The position numbers were made by a program, and so were the translations under genes. 64,000 nucleotides of DNA. Origin: CAYSRC01 sp964446385 (GTDB lineage Bacteria; Bacillota; Clostridia; Oscillospirales; Ruminococcaceae). Of the stretch, positions 1 through 8,583 are shown one piece after another (the first letter of the stretch is position 1; each line of letters begins with the position of its first letter). The stretch is taken from the NCBI GenBank assembly GCA_964446385.1, contig CAYUOH010000008.1:23976-87975 (forward strand), written 5' to 3'. Under the pieces are notes generated by a model, which was given only the letters and a program-made list of their open reading frames with translations, was not told where the DNA came from and searched no databases.

Positions 1-1053
1 GTACTCACCCTTTTGAGGATCGGTAAGGCGAAATGCCTGTGGAAGTTCCTGTTCGATTGTCGTTATGCACCGGGAATTATGACACACATGATTTTCGCCG
101 GTGATATCCGCCTTTTGCAGACCTTCCTTAACGGGATTCTTTTCCTCCTCAAGCAGCTTGAGTATAAGCGCCATCCGTATATATCTGCCGTTAAGCGTTT
201 GTCTGAAATATGCCGCACGGGGATCGTCGTCAATGGCCACGCTGATTTCATTCACGCGTGGCAGCGGATGCATAATACAAAGATCCTTCTTCGCGTTGAC
301 AAGGCTGTCAGCGGTAAGGATAAAGCTATTTTTCAGACTTTGATATTCCTCCTCACTGTCAAAGCGTTCGCGCTGGACACGCGTCATGTAAAGCACGTCA
401 AGCTGCGGCATAACGCCGGTCAGATCATCTGTCTCTTCATACGGAATGCCAAAGGGAACGATTGTATTGTTAATAATAAAATCCGGGGCACGAAGTTCCT
501 TCAGGGAAATAAGCACAAATTTAACGCCTTTGTAGCGGGACATCGCGTTGATTAGGGAATGTACAGTCCGGCCGTATTTCAGGTCTCCGCAAAGACCTAT
601 CGTCAGATTGTCAAAGCTGCCCTTTTCCCTGTTTATCGTCAGAAGGTCGGCAAGCGTCTGGGTGGGATGGCAGTGTCCGCCGTCTCCCGCGTTAATAACC
701 GGTATCCAGGCGTTGTTCGCCGCTACCAGAGCGGCGCCGTCCTTTGGATGGCGCAAAGCAATAATATCGGCGTAATTGCTTACCACCCTGACAGTATCCG
801 CTACGCTTTCGCCCTTGGCCGCGGAAGATGACGCCGCGCCGGGCATGGATATCACATTGCCGCCCAGCCTGTACATTGCCGATTCGAAGCTGAGCCTGGT
901 GCGGGTCGAAGGTTCGAAGAACAGCGTGGCAAGTATCCTGCCGTCACATGCGTGGGCGTACTTAACGGGGTTGTCGATGATATCCCTGGCGACGGACACA
1001 AGACCGTCAATCTCTTCCTTTGAAAAGTCGGTGATATCGATAAGGTTTTTCAT
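1..1053 (-). CDS. pyrB: Aspartate carbamoyltransferase with fused PyrI-like zinc tail, partial
   Basis: Condenses carbamoyl phosphate with aspartate, the committed step of cytosolic pyrimidine synthesis. The frame is read from an ATG at 1053 (one base after the pyrE stop, GGGAAG-type ribosome site) through 351 codons to the window edge, so the 3' end is missing. Visible motifs are the carbamoyl-phosphate loop PSTRTR (about residues 48-53) and HPTQTLADLLT (about 135). The catalytic chain should finish near residue 305-310, but the frame continues into a segment with C324-x4-C329 in the context CHNSRCITT, which resembles the zinc site of the separate regulatory subunit PyrI of enterobacteria. 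The second cysteine pair of that site would lie just beyond the edge. Last visible gene of the pyr operon. Identity is certain; the meaning of the tail is inference. Confidence 0.95.
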   Translation of the reverse strand, partial: MKNLIDITDFSKEEIDGLVSVARDIIDNPVKYAHACDGRILATLFFEPSTRTRLSFESAMYRLGGNVISMPGAASSSAAKGESVADTVRVVSNYADIIALRHPKDGAALVAANNAWIPVINAGDGGHCHPTQTLADLLTINREKGSFDNLTIGLCGDLKYGRTVHSLINAMSRYKGVKFVLISLKELRAPDFIINNTIVPFGIPYEETDDLTGVMPQLDVLYMTRVQRERFDSEEEYQSLKNSFILTADSLVNAKKDLCIMHPLPRVNEISVAIDDDPRAAYFRQTLNGRYIRMALILKLLEEEKNPVKEGLQKADITGENHVCHNSRCITTIEQELPQAFRLTDPQKGEY

Positions 1054-1054
1054 A

Positions 1055-1693
1055 TTACTTCCCTATCCAGCTTTCGTCCGAAGTATTGTCCCTGAATGCG
1101 ATAAGACGGGAGATATCATCCAGCTTGATATATCCTTCCTCAGCCGCAACTTCGGCTATGCAGTCGAAATTCGTCAGAGAAACGTTCTTCACGTCAGCTG
1201 CAGCAAGTCTGTCTGTGGCCTTCTGCATGCCGTAGGTAAAGATTGACGCTATACCAAGGACCTCTGCACCGGCATCACGCAGAGCATCCACGACATCGAT
1301 AACACTACCGCCGGTGGATATAAGATCCTCCACTACTACGACCTTCCGGCCCTTTTCAAGGCGGCCTTCTATTTGATTCTGGCGTCCGTGGTCCTTGGCA
1401 CCGCTGCGGACGTAACCCATGGGAAGACCCATTATATGTCCCGCGATGGCAGCGTGGGGAATTCCCGCAGTGGATGTGCCCATAAGCACTTCGACGTCAG
1501 GGTAGTTTTCTTTTATTATATGCACAAGACCGATCTCAATATCGTTCCGTGCCTTCGGAGCTGTAAGTGCAAGCCGGTTGTCACAGTACACAGGGCTTTT
1601 GATGCCGCTGGCCCAGGTAAATGGTTCCTCCGGACGGAAGAAGACCGCCTTGATTTCAAGTAAATCCTTCGCTATCTGCTTTGCGAGTTCCAT
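1055..1693 (-). CDS. pyrE: Orotate phosphoribosyltransferase
   Basis: Transfers phosphoribose from PRPP to orotate to give OMP. The product is 212 residues, the normal family length. The PRPP-binding signature VVVVEDLISTGGSVIDVV lies in the second half and marks a type I phosphoribosyltransferase. I chose the ATG at 1693 because GGAGG stands six bases upstream of it; an upstream in-frame ATG (1714) would overlap the pyrF end and has no better ribosome site. Spacing to pyrF is 10 bases and to pyrB one base, so it is transcribed and probably translated with them. Confidence 0.95.
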   Translation of the reverse strand: MELAKQIAKDLLEIKAVFFRPEEPFTWASGIKSPVYCDNRLALTAPKARNDIEIGLVHIIKENYPDVEVLMGTSTAGIPHAAIAGHIMGLPMGYVRSGAKDHGRQNQIEGRLEKGRKVVVVEDLISTGGSVIDVVDALRDAGAEVLGIASIFTYGMQKATDRLAAADVKNVSLTNFDCIAEVAAEEGYIKLDDISRLIAFRDNTSDESWIGK

Positions 1694-1703
1694 AATATCC
1701 TCC

Positions 1704-2402
1704 TTAATCCACAAATTCGTTTACACAGCGCTCATATGCCTCAACCGGATCGGGCGCAGCCGTAACCGGTCTGCCCACAACGATATAGTCGGAGCCAATT
1801 TTTTTTGCCTCTGCGGGAGTCATAACGCGTTTTTGGTCGCCTTTTTCTCCGTCGGCAAAGCGTATTCCCGGCGTAACCGTTAGGAATCCGCCTCCGCATA
1901 CCTCGTGGACCTTTGCGGCTTCCAGCGGGGAACATACCACACCGTCCAAGCCGGCATCCGCGGCGGTTTTCGCATAGTGCATGACAACCTGATCGATAGG
2001 CTCATGAATCATGAGATCTCGTTCCATGGATTTCTGATCTGTGGAGGTAAGCTGGGTGACTGCTATAAGCAGGGGCCTTGTGCCGTCTGGCCTTGTAAGA
2101 CCTTCAAGAGCCGCTTTCATCATCTCCGAGGTACCTGCCGCGTGAAGGTTGCAGATATCCACGTCAAGTCTTGATAGAACCGCCATGGTTTTTTTAACAG
2201 TGTTAGGAATATCATGCAGCTTCAGGTCAAGGAAAATTTTATGACCTCTCTTTTTAATTTCCCGCACTATTTCGGGGCCCTCGGCGTAGAAAAGCTCCAT
2301 TCCGATCTTTACAAAAGGTTTTTTGTCTGTGAATTTGTCAAGAAACGCGAAACAGCACGCCGCGTCGGCAAAATCACAGGCTACGATTATGTCCTTACCC
2401 AT
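1704..2402 (-). CDS. pyrF: Orotidine 5'-phosphate decarboxylase
   Basis: Decarboxylates OMP to UMP, the last step of the pathway. The 232-residue product has the catalytic Asp-Lys-Asp array in FLDLKLHDIPNTV (D59, K61, D64) and a C-terminal phosphate-binding stretch GSDYIVVGRPV, both typical of the short bacterial TIM-barrel PyrF. The ATG at 2402 has GGAGG eight bases upstream and overlaps the end of pyrD by 8 bases, implying translational coupling. Confidence 0.95.
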   Translation of the reverse strand: MGKDIIVACDFADAACCFAFLDKFTDKKPFVKIGMELFYAEGPEIVREIKKRGHKIFLDLKLHDIPNTVKKTMAVLSRLDVDICNLHAAGTSEMMKAALEGLTRPDGTRPLLIAVTQLTSTDQKSMERDLMIHEPIDQVVMHYAKTAADAGLDGVVCSPLEAAKVHEVCGGGFLTVTPGIRFADGEKGDQKRVMTPAEAKKIGSDYIVVGRPVTAAPDPVEAYERCVNEFVD

Positions 2403-3312
2403 TATATGCTCCTCCCTTTATCTCACTTATTATTTTAATTCCGTATTTATCCATAACCGCGGGCAGTTCATTTATTATATCCCTGCATACTGCGGGATTC
2501 ACAAGATTTGCGACACCGATTTCCACTGCCGACGCTCCGGCAAGCATCATTTCCAATACGTCCTCCGCGCTGCTTACGCCGCCTATTCCAATTACCGGAA
2601 TTTTTACTGCCTTCGCGGTCTGATAAACCATACGCAGGGCAACCGGGAATATAGCCGGGCCGGAAAATCCGCCCATTGTGTTGGCGATAACGGGGCGTTT
2701 TGTCTTTAGGTCGATGCGCATGCCCAGCAGCGTGTTTATCAAGCTTATACCGTCTGCTCCCGCCTCCTCGCATGCAAGTGCGATTTCGGTTATATCTCCA
2801 ACGTTGGGCGACAGTTTCATGATTACCGGCTTCTTCACCGCCGCCTTAACCGCCGCAGTCACCGCCGCCGCCGCTTTGGGGTCGGTGCCGAATGTCATTC
2901 CACCGCCGTGAACATTGGGACAGCTTATGTTTATTTCAAGCCAGCCAACCTGCTCCTCCCTGTCAAGCAGAGACGCGGTATATACATATTCGCTGATCGA
3001 AAAACCGCCCACGTTGGCCATAACGGGCTTGCCGAAGCATTTCTTCAGTTTTGGAAGTTCCTCCGAAATAACCCTATGGACTCCGGGGTTCTGCAGACCT
3101 ATCGCATTAATAAGTCCCGCTGTACATTCAGCAATTCTAGGCGTTGGATTGCCAAAGCGTTCCTCCTTTGTAGTACCCTTGAAAGAAAAGGTGCCCAGAC
3201 AGTTAATGTCATATATTTCGGCGAATTCGTATCCGTATCCGAAGGTACCGCTTGCTGGAATTATGGGATTGTCTATCGGTATCCCGCACAAATCTGTGTT
3301 CAATCTTCCCAC
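2395..3312 (-). CDS. pyrD: Dihydroorotate dehydrogenase B, catalytic subunit
   Basis: Oxidises dihydroorotate to orotate with FMN; in class 1B enzymes electrons pass to NAD+ through PyrK. The 305-residue protein shows the active-site cysteine C131 in EINISCPNVHGGG, the KLSPN strand, and a C-terminal FMN-phosphate region GIGGVSSAEDVLEMMLAG. A cysteine rather than serine at the catalytic base position, together with pyrK next door, marks class 1B. Translation most likely starts at a GTG (3312), seven bases after AAGGAGG; the gene overlaps pyrK by 13 bases. Confidence 0.95.
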   Translation of the reverse strand: MGRLNTDLCGIPIDNPIIPASGTFGYGYEFAEIYDINCLGTFSFKGTTKEERFGNPTPRIAECTAGLINAIGLQNPGVHRVISEELPKLKKCFGKPVMANVGGFSISEYVYTASLLDREEQVGWLEINISCPNVHGGGMTFGTDPKAAAAVTAAVKAAVKKPVIMKLSPNVGDITEIALACEEAGADGISLINTLLGMRIDLKTKRPVIANTMGGFSGPAIFPVALRMVYQTAKAVKIPVIGIGGVSSAEDVLEMMLAGASAVEIGVANLVNPAVCRDIINELPAVMDKYGIKIISEIKGGAYNG

Positions 3313-4034
3313 AATATCTCCTCCTTCTGCAGCACCGGACCGTCCTTGCAGATTCGCTTGTATCCTGTGATTGTTCTGCAGCTGCAGCCCATGCAGGCTC
3401 CGAAACCGCAGCCCATGCGTTCCTCAAAACTGAACTGTCCCGAAGTTTTTATACTTCTGTATACTGCCTTCAACATGGGTTCCGGCCCGCAGCAGTACAC
3501 ATAGCTATACTCGTCAGGAAGCGCGCCAGTCGCAAATCCTTTGAACCCGTAGCTTCCGTCCACGGTTGTGACCGCGGTTATCGCGCCCAGCGTTTTGAAC
3601 TCCTCTTCATAGAATATCTCATCCGCATTGTTGAAGCCAAGAATCACAAAAGGGCGCTTTCCTTCGGCAATCAGATTCTTCGCAAGATAATACAACGGCG
3701 GAATCCCAACGCCGCCTCCGGCAAGTACGGGCCGGTCTCCTGACATAGAAGTGTCGTATCCGTTGCCCAGACCGGTCAAAAGATCGAGATCACACCCGGG
3801 CTTAATGGCGCTCATGGTTTCGGTGCCTTTACCGACGACTTTGTAAATCAGCGTCAGTTTGTTTCCTTCAAGATCGCACACCGAAATTGGACGGCGAAGA
3901 TAAAGACCGTCAATTTGAATGTTTACAAACTGGCCGGGTTTAGTAATATCGCTGCAGTCACCCTCCAGAATCATTCTGTAAACATTCGCGGTAAGGGATT
4001 TATTCTCCTTTATTGTAAAAATCGAATTCTTCAT
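3300..4034 (-). CDS. pyrK: Dihydroorotate dehydrogenase B, electron-transfer subunit
   Basis: FAD and [2Fe-2S] protein that carries electrons from PyrD to NAD+. The order is a ferredoxin-reductase-like FAD barrel (FAD motif LRRPISVCDL), an NAD-binding half (LAGGGVGIPPLYYL), then a C-terminal cysteine cluster CGFGACMGCSC followed by a fourth cysteine in YKRICKDG. I use the ATG at 4034 because it gives a start equivalent to other PyrK proteins. A GTG at 4043 makes a GTGA overlap with the carB stop and is the alternative. Neither has a strong ribosome site, as expected for a coupled gene. Confidence 0.93.
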   Translation of the reverse strand: MKNSIFTIKENKSLTANVYRMILEGDCSDITKPGQFVNIQIDGLYLRRPISVCDLEGNKLTLIYKVVGKGTETMSAIKPGCDLDLLTGLGNGYDTSMSGDRPVLAGGGVGIPPLYYLAKNLIAEGKRPFVILGFNNADEIFYEEEFKTLGAITAVTTVDGSYGFKGFATGALPDEYSYVYCCGPEPMLKAVYRSIKTSGQFSFEERMGCGFGACMGCSCRTITGYKRICKDGPVLQKEEILWED

Positions 4035-4039
4035 AGCTC

Positions 4040-7000
4040 TCACGCGTCGATTGTCGAAATGGTAAGTGTGGTTTCTTCAAGAACGTCCAGCAGCACTCTT
4101 ACGGTGTCAAGCGAAGTGAAAATGCTGACATTGTTTTCGGTGGCAAGCTGTCTGATTTTCGCGCCGTCGCTGAACGCCGTTTCGATTTCGGTGTCGCGAG
4201 TGTTGAGCACGTATGCGATATGCCCCTGGCGGATTGCGTCGGGAATTTCCCCGCTGCCCTCGCTGATCTTGTGCAGCACATGGGTGCGAATTCCGTTTTC
4301 CTTAAGGAAATTCGCGGTTCCTTCGGTGGCTTGGATATTAAAGCCCAGATTGTAGAACCGACTGATAAGGGGCAGAGCCTCCTGCTTGTCGCTGTTGGCT
4401 ATGGTGGCGAAAACAGTTCCGTAGTTCTGGATACGGGTTCCGCTTGCCTGCAGCGCCTTGTACAGAGCGCGGTTAAGCTTATTATCGTAGCCGATGGCTT
4501 CACCGGTGGATTTCATTTCGGGTGAAAGATAGGAGTCCGAACCCTTTATCTTGTTGAATGAGAAAACCGGGACCTTCACATAGTAGCGGCTCTTCTCATC
4601 GGGATATATGTTGAATAATCCCTGCTCCTTAAGCGATTTACCAAGAATGACCTCTGTTGCGATATCCGCAAGTGAGTATCCTGTGGATTTTGAAATGAAA
4701 GGTACCGTTCTGGATGAACGGGGATTGACCTCGATTACGTAGACATTTTCCTGCGGATCGACAATAAACTGAATGTTGTAAAGACCTACTATGCCTATGC
4801 CAAGGCCCAGCTTTTTTGCATACTGAATTATAACCCCCTTGACCCTGTCCGGGATACTGAAGGAGGGGTACACGCTGATGGAGTCTCCCGAATGAATACC
4901 GGTGCGTTCCACAAGTTCCATGATTCCGGGGATAAAGACATCATGGCCGTCGCAGATGGCGTCGACCTCGACCTCCTTGCCCTTGATGTATTTATCCACA
5001 AGCACCGGCTTGTCGGCATCAATCTCAACGGCTGTCTTCAGATAATGACGCAGCTGTTCCTCGTTGCCCACAATCCGCATTGCCCTGCCGCCCAGCACGA
5101 AGGAAGGACGGACCAGCACGGGATAACCTATCATAACTGCGGCTGCTACGCCGTCCTCTATATTGGTGACGGCCCTGCCGAGAGGCTGCGGAATATCGAG
5201 CTCCTGCAGGATTTTTTCAAAGCTGTCGCGGTTTTCGGCGCGTTCTATCGCGGCGCAGTCGGTTCCGACAATCTTCACTCCCCGGTCCACTAGAGGCTGG
5301 GCAAGGTTGATGGCGGTCTGACCTCCAAGAGAGGCTATTACGCCCTCCGGCTTTTCATAATCAATAATGGCCATCACGTCCTCCGGTGTAAGAGGTTCAA
5401 AGTACAGCTTATCCGCAGTGGTGTAGTCGGTGGAAACAGTTTCGGGGTTGTTGTTAATAATAATAGCCTCGTATCCGGCGCGCCTGATAGTCTGGACCGC
5501 GTGGACTGTGGAATAGTCGAATTCAACACCCTGACCAATGCGTATGGGACCCGCACCCAACACCACAATTTTCTTTTTGTCTGTCAGGCGGGATTGATTT
5601 TCGCCGGTATATGATGAGTAGAGGTAGGCGATATATTTACCTGTATGCAGGGTGTCAACCATCCTGAAAGCAGGTACAAGACCCATTAATTTGCGCTTCT
5701 CGTATAGCTCAACCTCGTCCAGATTCCAAAGGGAGGCGATGTATTCGTCGGAAAAGCCGGTCTCTTTGGCAGCGCAAAGAACTTTTATATCATTCACGCC
5801 GGCCTTAAGGCTCTTTTCCATATTCACTATATTCATAAAGGATTCCAGGAAAAGCTCCGTAATTGCCGTGATTTCATGAATCTTAGATATTTCAATACCG
5901 CGGCGCAGAAGCTCGAAGATGGCGAAAACATTGTCGTCGCGGAACACCGATATATAATTAAGCAGTTCATCGTCTGTTTTATCGTCAAATTTGGCAAGGT
6001 GGAAATGACAGGCGTTAATCTCAAGAGATCGCACCGATTTCAGGAGGCATTCCTCCAGAGTGGAGCCGATGCCCATGACCTCGCCGGTCGCCTTCATCTG
6101 GGTTCCAAGCGTATTGGAAGCGGAGCCGAATTTATCAAACGGGAACCTGGGAAACTTTGCTACAAAGTAGTCCAGCGAAGGCTCATCAGCCGCGGTACCG
6201 CCCGCCACGGGTATTTCTTCGAGCAGCATGCCTACGGCAATTTTTGCCGTTACTCGTGCGATCGGATAGCCGCTAGCTTTGGATGCCAGAGCGGAGGACC
6301 GTGACACGCGGGGGTTAACCTCGATAAGGAAATATTCGCTGTTTTCCGGATTTAGGGCAAACTGCACGTTGCAGCCGCCCTCTATTTTCAGCTCGCGGAT
6401 AATCTTAATCGCGCTGTCGTTCAGCATTTTGCGTTCAGCGTCGCTAAGCGACAGAATGGGGGCCACCACGATCGAATCTCCGGTGTGGACGCCAACGGGA
6501 TCGACGTTTTCCATGCCGCATATCGTAATAGCATTGTCAGCGGAATCACGCATTACCTCAAACTCGATTTCCTTGAAACCCTTTACGCTTTTTTCCACAA
6601 GTACCTGGTTCACCGGGCTCAGTTTGAACGCATTGGCGGCAACATCAAGCAGCTCCTCCTCGCTTTCCGCGAATCCGCCGCCTGTACCGCCCAATGTGAA
6701 TGCGGGGCGCAGAACCACGGGATAACCGATACGCTGAGCCGCTGCCGTGGCTTCCTCGGCGCTGTATGTAATTTCGGAAGGGATTACCGGCTCGCCTATG
6801 GACTCGCAAAGCTCCTTGAAAAGCTCGCGGTCCTCGGCGCGTTCGATACTTTCGGAGGATGTGCCAAGCAGCTTTACCTCGCATTCCTTCAGGACGCCCT
6901 TCTTTTCAAGCTGCATCGCAAGATTCAGTCCGGTCTGGCCTCCGATGCCCGGAACAATAGCATCGGCCCTTTCGTAACGCAGAATCTTCGCAATGTATTC

Positions 7001-7213
7001 CAGTGTCAGAGGCTCCATATACACCTTATCGGCGATGGAGGTGTCAGTCATAATGGTGGCGGGATTGGAGTTGCACAGAATAACCTTGTAACCCTCCTCC
7101 TTCAGCGCCAGGCATGCCTGCGTCCCGGCGTAGTCAAATTCGGCGGCCTGACCGATTACAATAGGACCGGACCCGATAATCAGAACTTTTTTGATATCTG
7201 TATTTTTTGCCAT
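4040..7213 (-). CDS. carB: Carbamoyl-phosphate synthase large subunit
   Basis: Makes carbamoyl phosphate from bicarbonate, two ATP and ammonia delivered by the small subunit CarA. At 1,057 residues it is full length: first ATP-grasp half (1 to about 400, starting KKVLIIGSGPIVIGQAAEFDY), oligomerisation domain, second ATP-grasp half (about 550-935, again beginning VVLGAGPIRIGQGVEFDY), and a C-terminal methylglyoxal-synthase-like regulatory domain. ATG at 7213 with GGGAG seven bases upstream; two bases separate it from the pyrC stop. No carA is found in the operon or the window, so the glutaminase subunit must be encoded elsewhere. Confidence 0.96.
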   Translation of the reverse strand: MAKNTDIKKVLIIGSGPIVIGQAAEFDYAGTQACLALKEEGYKVILCNSNPATIMTDTSIADKVYMEPLTLEYIAKILRYERADAIVPGIGGQTGLNLAMQLEKKGVLKECEVKLLGTSSESIERAEDRELFKELCESIGEPVIPSEITYSAEEATAAAQRIGYPVVLRPAFTLGGTGGGFAESEEELLDVAANAFKLSPVNQVLVEKSVKGFKEIEFEVMRDSADNAITICGMENVDPVGVHTGDSIVVAPILSLSDAERKMLNDSAIKIIRELKIEGGCNVQFALNPENSEYFLIEVNPRVSRSSALASKASGYPIARVTAKIAVGMLLEEIPVAGGTAADEPSLDYFVAKFPRFPFDKFGSASNTLGTQMKATGEVMGIGSTLEECLLKSVRSLEINACHFHLAKFDDKTDDELLNYISVFRDDNVFAIFELLRRGIEISKIHEITAITELFLESFMNIVNMEKSLKAGVNDIKVLCAAKETGFSDEYIASLWNLDEVELYEKRKLMGLVPAFRMVDTLHTGKYIAYLYSSYTGENQSRLTDKKKIVVLGAGPIRIGQGVEFDYSTVHAVQTIRRAGYEAIIINNNPETVSTDYTTADKLYFEPLTPEDVMAIIDYEKPEGVIASLGGQTAINLAQPLVDRGVKIVGTDCAAIERAENRDSFEKILQELDIPQPLGRAVTNIEDGVAAAVMIGYPVLVRPSFVLGGRAMRIVGNEEQLRHYLKTAVEIDADKPVLVDKYIKGKEVEVDAICDGHDVFIPGIMELVERTGIHSGDSISVYPSFSIPDRVKGVIIQYAKKLGLGIGIVGLYNIQFIVDPQENVYVIEVNPRSSRTVPFISKSTGYSLADIATEVILGKSLKEQGLFNIYPDEKSRYYVKVPVFSFNKIKGSDSYLSPEMKSTGEAIGYDNKLNRALYKALQASGTRIQNYGTVFATIANSDKQEALPLISRFYNLGFNIQATEGTANFLKENGIRTHVLHKISEGSGEIPDAIRQGHIAYVLNTRDTEIETAFSDGAKIRQLATENNVSIFTSLDTVRVLLDVLEETTLTISTIDA

Positions 7214-7215
7214 AT

Positions 7216-8325
7216 TTACTCTCCCTTTTTATATGCTTCACGCCCGCCGCACACGGTTTTCACACATGTTCCGCGAACCTTCATTCCGTTGAAAGGGCTT
7301 GATTTGCCCATTGATAGAAAGTTTTCAGGATTTATTTCATATTCCGTATCAAGATCCCACTCACAGTATTCATTACACGTGGGAATTCCGAATCTTTTCC
7401 GCGGATTGCCCGAGAGAAGCTGCATAAGATTTTCAAGTGAAATTACCTCCGGGATCACCAGTCGACTGTACAGCACCGGAAAGGCGGTCTCTATTCCGGT
7501 GATACCGAACGCGCTGCCCTCAAGTCCGCGGGACTTCTCCTCCACGCTGTGGGGGGCGTGGTCGGTGGCTATTATCGAAATAGTGCCGTCCTGTACACCT
7601 TTAATAAGCTCAATGCGGTCCTCATGCGAACGCAGCGGCGGATTCATCTTGAACCTGCCCTCCTCAAGGAGATCGTTTTCGTCCAACACAAGATAATGCG
7701 GCGCCGTTTCACAGGTAACATTCACTCCGTCAGACCTGGCCTTACGCACAAGCTCCACGCTTTCGGCGCAGGACACGTGGCAGATATGATATGCGCAGCC
7801 TGTTTCCTTCGCAAGGGCAATGTCGCGCTCAATCTGGCCCCATTCAGATTTTCCGGGGATTCCCCTGTAGCCGTGAACGCGGGCATATTTGCCATCGTGG
7901 ATATATCCGTCGTTAAGCAGTCTGTTGTCTTCACAGTGAGCTGCAATTATCTTCCCGAGCGATTTAGCTTTCAACATGGCACGAAGCATCATTTCCTCAG
8001 ACTGGACGCCCTTTCCGTCGTCCGAAAATGCGACGCAAAGCGGAGCAAGGTCTTCCATATCCGACAGTTCCATGCCCTGCTGGCCCTTTGAAATGGAGGC
8101 GTAGGGGTAAATATTTATGCAGGCGTCCCGGCTGATTAAATCAAGCTGCTCCCGCAGATGCAATACCGTGTCAGGAACAGGATTGAGGTTGGGCATAGTG
8201 CACACCGCGGTGTATCCGCCGCGCGCCGCGGCTTGACTTCCGCTTTTTATCGTTTCTTTATAAGAAAAACCCGGTTCCCTGAAATGCACATGCACATCAC
8301 AGAATCCGGGTAGTCTGACAGTCAT
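7216..8325 (-). CDS. pyrC: Dihydroorotase (short N-terminus)
   Basis: Cyclises carbamoyl aspartate to dihydroorotate in a zinc amidohydrolase barrel. The metal motif DVHVHFREPG (H12, H14) is almost at the N-terminus, and later family motifs are present: CTMPNLNP, NPPLRSHEDR and ATDHAPHS. The start at 8325 is set by AAAGGAGG directly upstream; an in-frame ATG at 8394 lies inside the leader, before the terminator, and has no ribosome site. This leaves 369 residues, about 45-50 fewer at the N-terminus than Bacillus-type PyrC, so the beta-sandwich strands contributed by the N-terminus are missing while the C-terminal ones remain. First gene of the pyr operon. Confidence 0.92.
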   Translation of the reverse strand: MTVRLPGFCDVHVHFREPGFSYKETIKSGSQAAARGGYTAVCTMPNLNPVPDTVLHLREQLDLISRDACINIYPYASISKGQQGMELSDMEDLAPLCVAFSDDGKGVQSEEMMLRAMLKAKSLGKIIAAHCEDNRLLNDGYIHDGKYARVHGYRGIPGKSEWGQIERDIALAKETGCAYHICHVSCAESVELVRKARSDGVNVTCETAPHYLVLDENDLLEEGRFKMNPPLRSHEDRIELIKGVQDGTISIIATDHAPHSVEEKSRGLEGSAFGITGIETAFPVLYSRLVIPEVISLENLMQLLSGNPRKRFGIPTCNEYCEWDLDTEYEINPENFLSMGKSSPFNGMKVRGTCVKTVCGGREAYKKGE

Positions 8326-8465
8326 AAGCGGGCCTCCTTTTGCAATAAAAAAATCCTGCCGTGTTGTCCGGCAAGACTGCATCACAAAAAGCATAGGAGG
8401 GTACGTTACGACCCGCCGTCTATATGTAATCTTGCCGATATCTCGTATCGATCTTAAAGATTCAT
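8326..8465 (-). promoter_or_regulatory. pyr operon leader with antiterminator and SD-masking pairing
   Basis: About 140 nt between the predicted start of transcription and pyrC. On the minus strand the early segment CGGCAAGA (8437 down to 8430) is an exact complement of TCTTGCCG (8376 to 8369), the 5' arm of the downstream terminator, so the two folds exclude each other. A CCTCCT (8400 to 8395) is exactly complementary to the AGGAGG ribosome site (8338 to 8333) and would hide it while enclosing the terminator hairpin. I see no convincing PyrR-binding loop, so the signal sensed is unknown. Confidence 0.75.
8347..8375 (-). terminator. Intrinsic terminator in pyr leader (attenuator)
   Basis: Seven-base-pair stem CTTGCCG/CGGCAGG with a seven-base loop followed by seven Us on the minus strand, ending nine bases before the pyrC ribosome site. 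Its position upstream of the first gene marks it as a conditional terminator. Confidence 0.8.
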
Positions 8466-8472
8466 TTTCTAT

Positions 8473-8501
8473 ATTATATTCCCGCCGCCCCCGCTTTACA
8501 A
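8473..8501 (-). promoter_or_regulatory. Promoter of the pyr operon
   Basis: Minus-strand TTGTAA (8501 to 8496), 17 bases, then a perfect TATAAT (8478 to 8473). It is placed correctly ahead of the attenuator leader. Prediction from sequence only. Confidence 0.7.
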
Positions 8502-8583
8502 GGGCAATAAGTGTAAAACTGGAGAAACATATTTGTTTTGATATTGTTTATTTTGTCAATTTCGCTTTCTCGAACTGCATCAG

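Noticed and set aside
8326..8394. Upstream start of pyrC at the ATG at 8394
   Set aside because: It has no ribosome site and would place coding sequence across the terminator hairpin; AAAGGAGG marks the start at 8325.
8326..8465. Canonical PyrR-binding attenuator
   Set aside because: The conserved PyrR loop with AGAGAGG-like core is not recognisable in the leader, although the terminator switch is clear.
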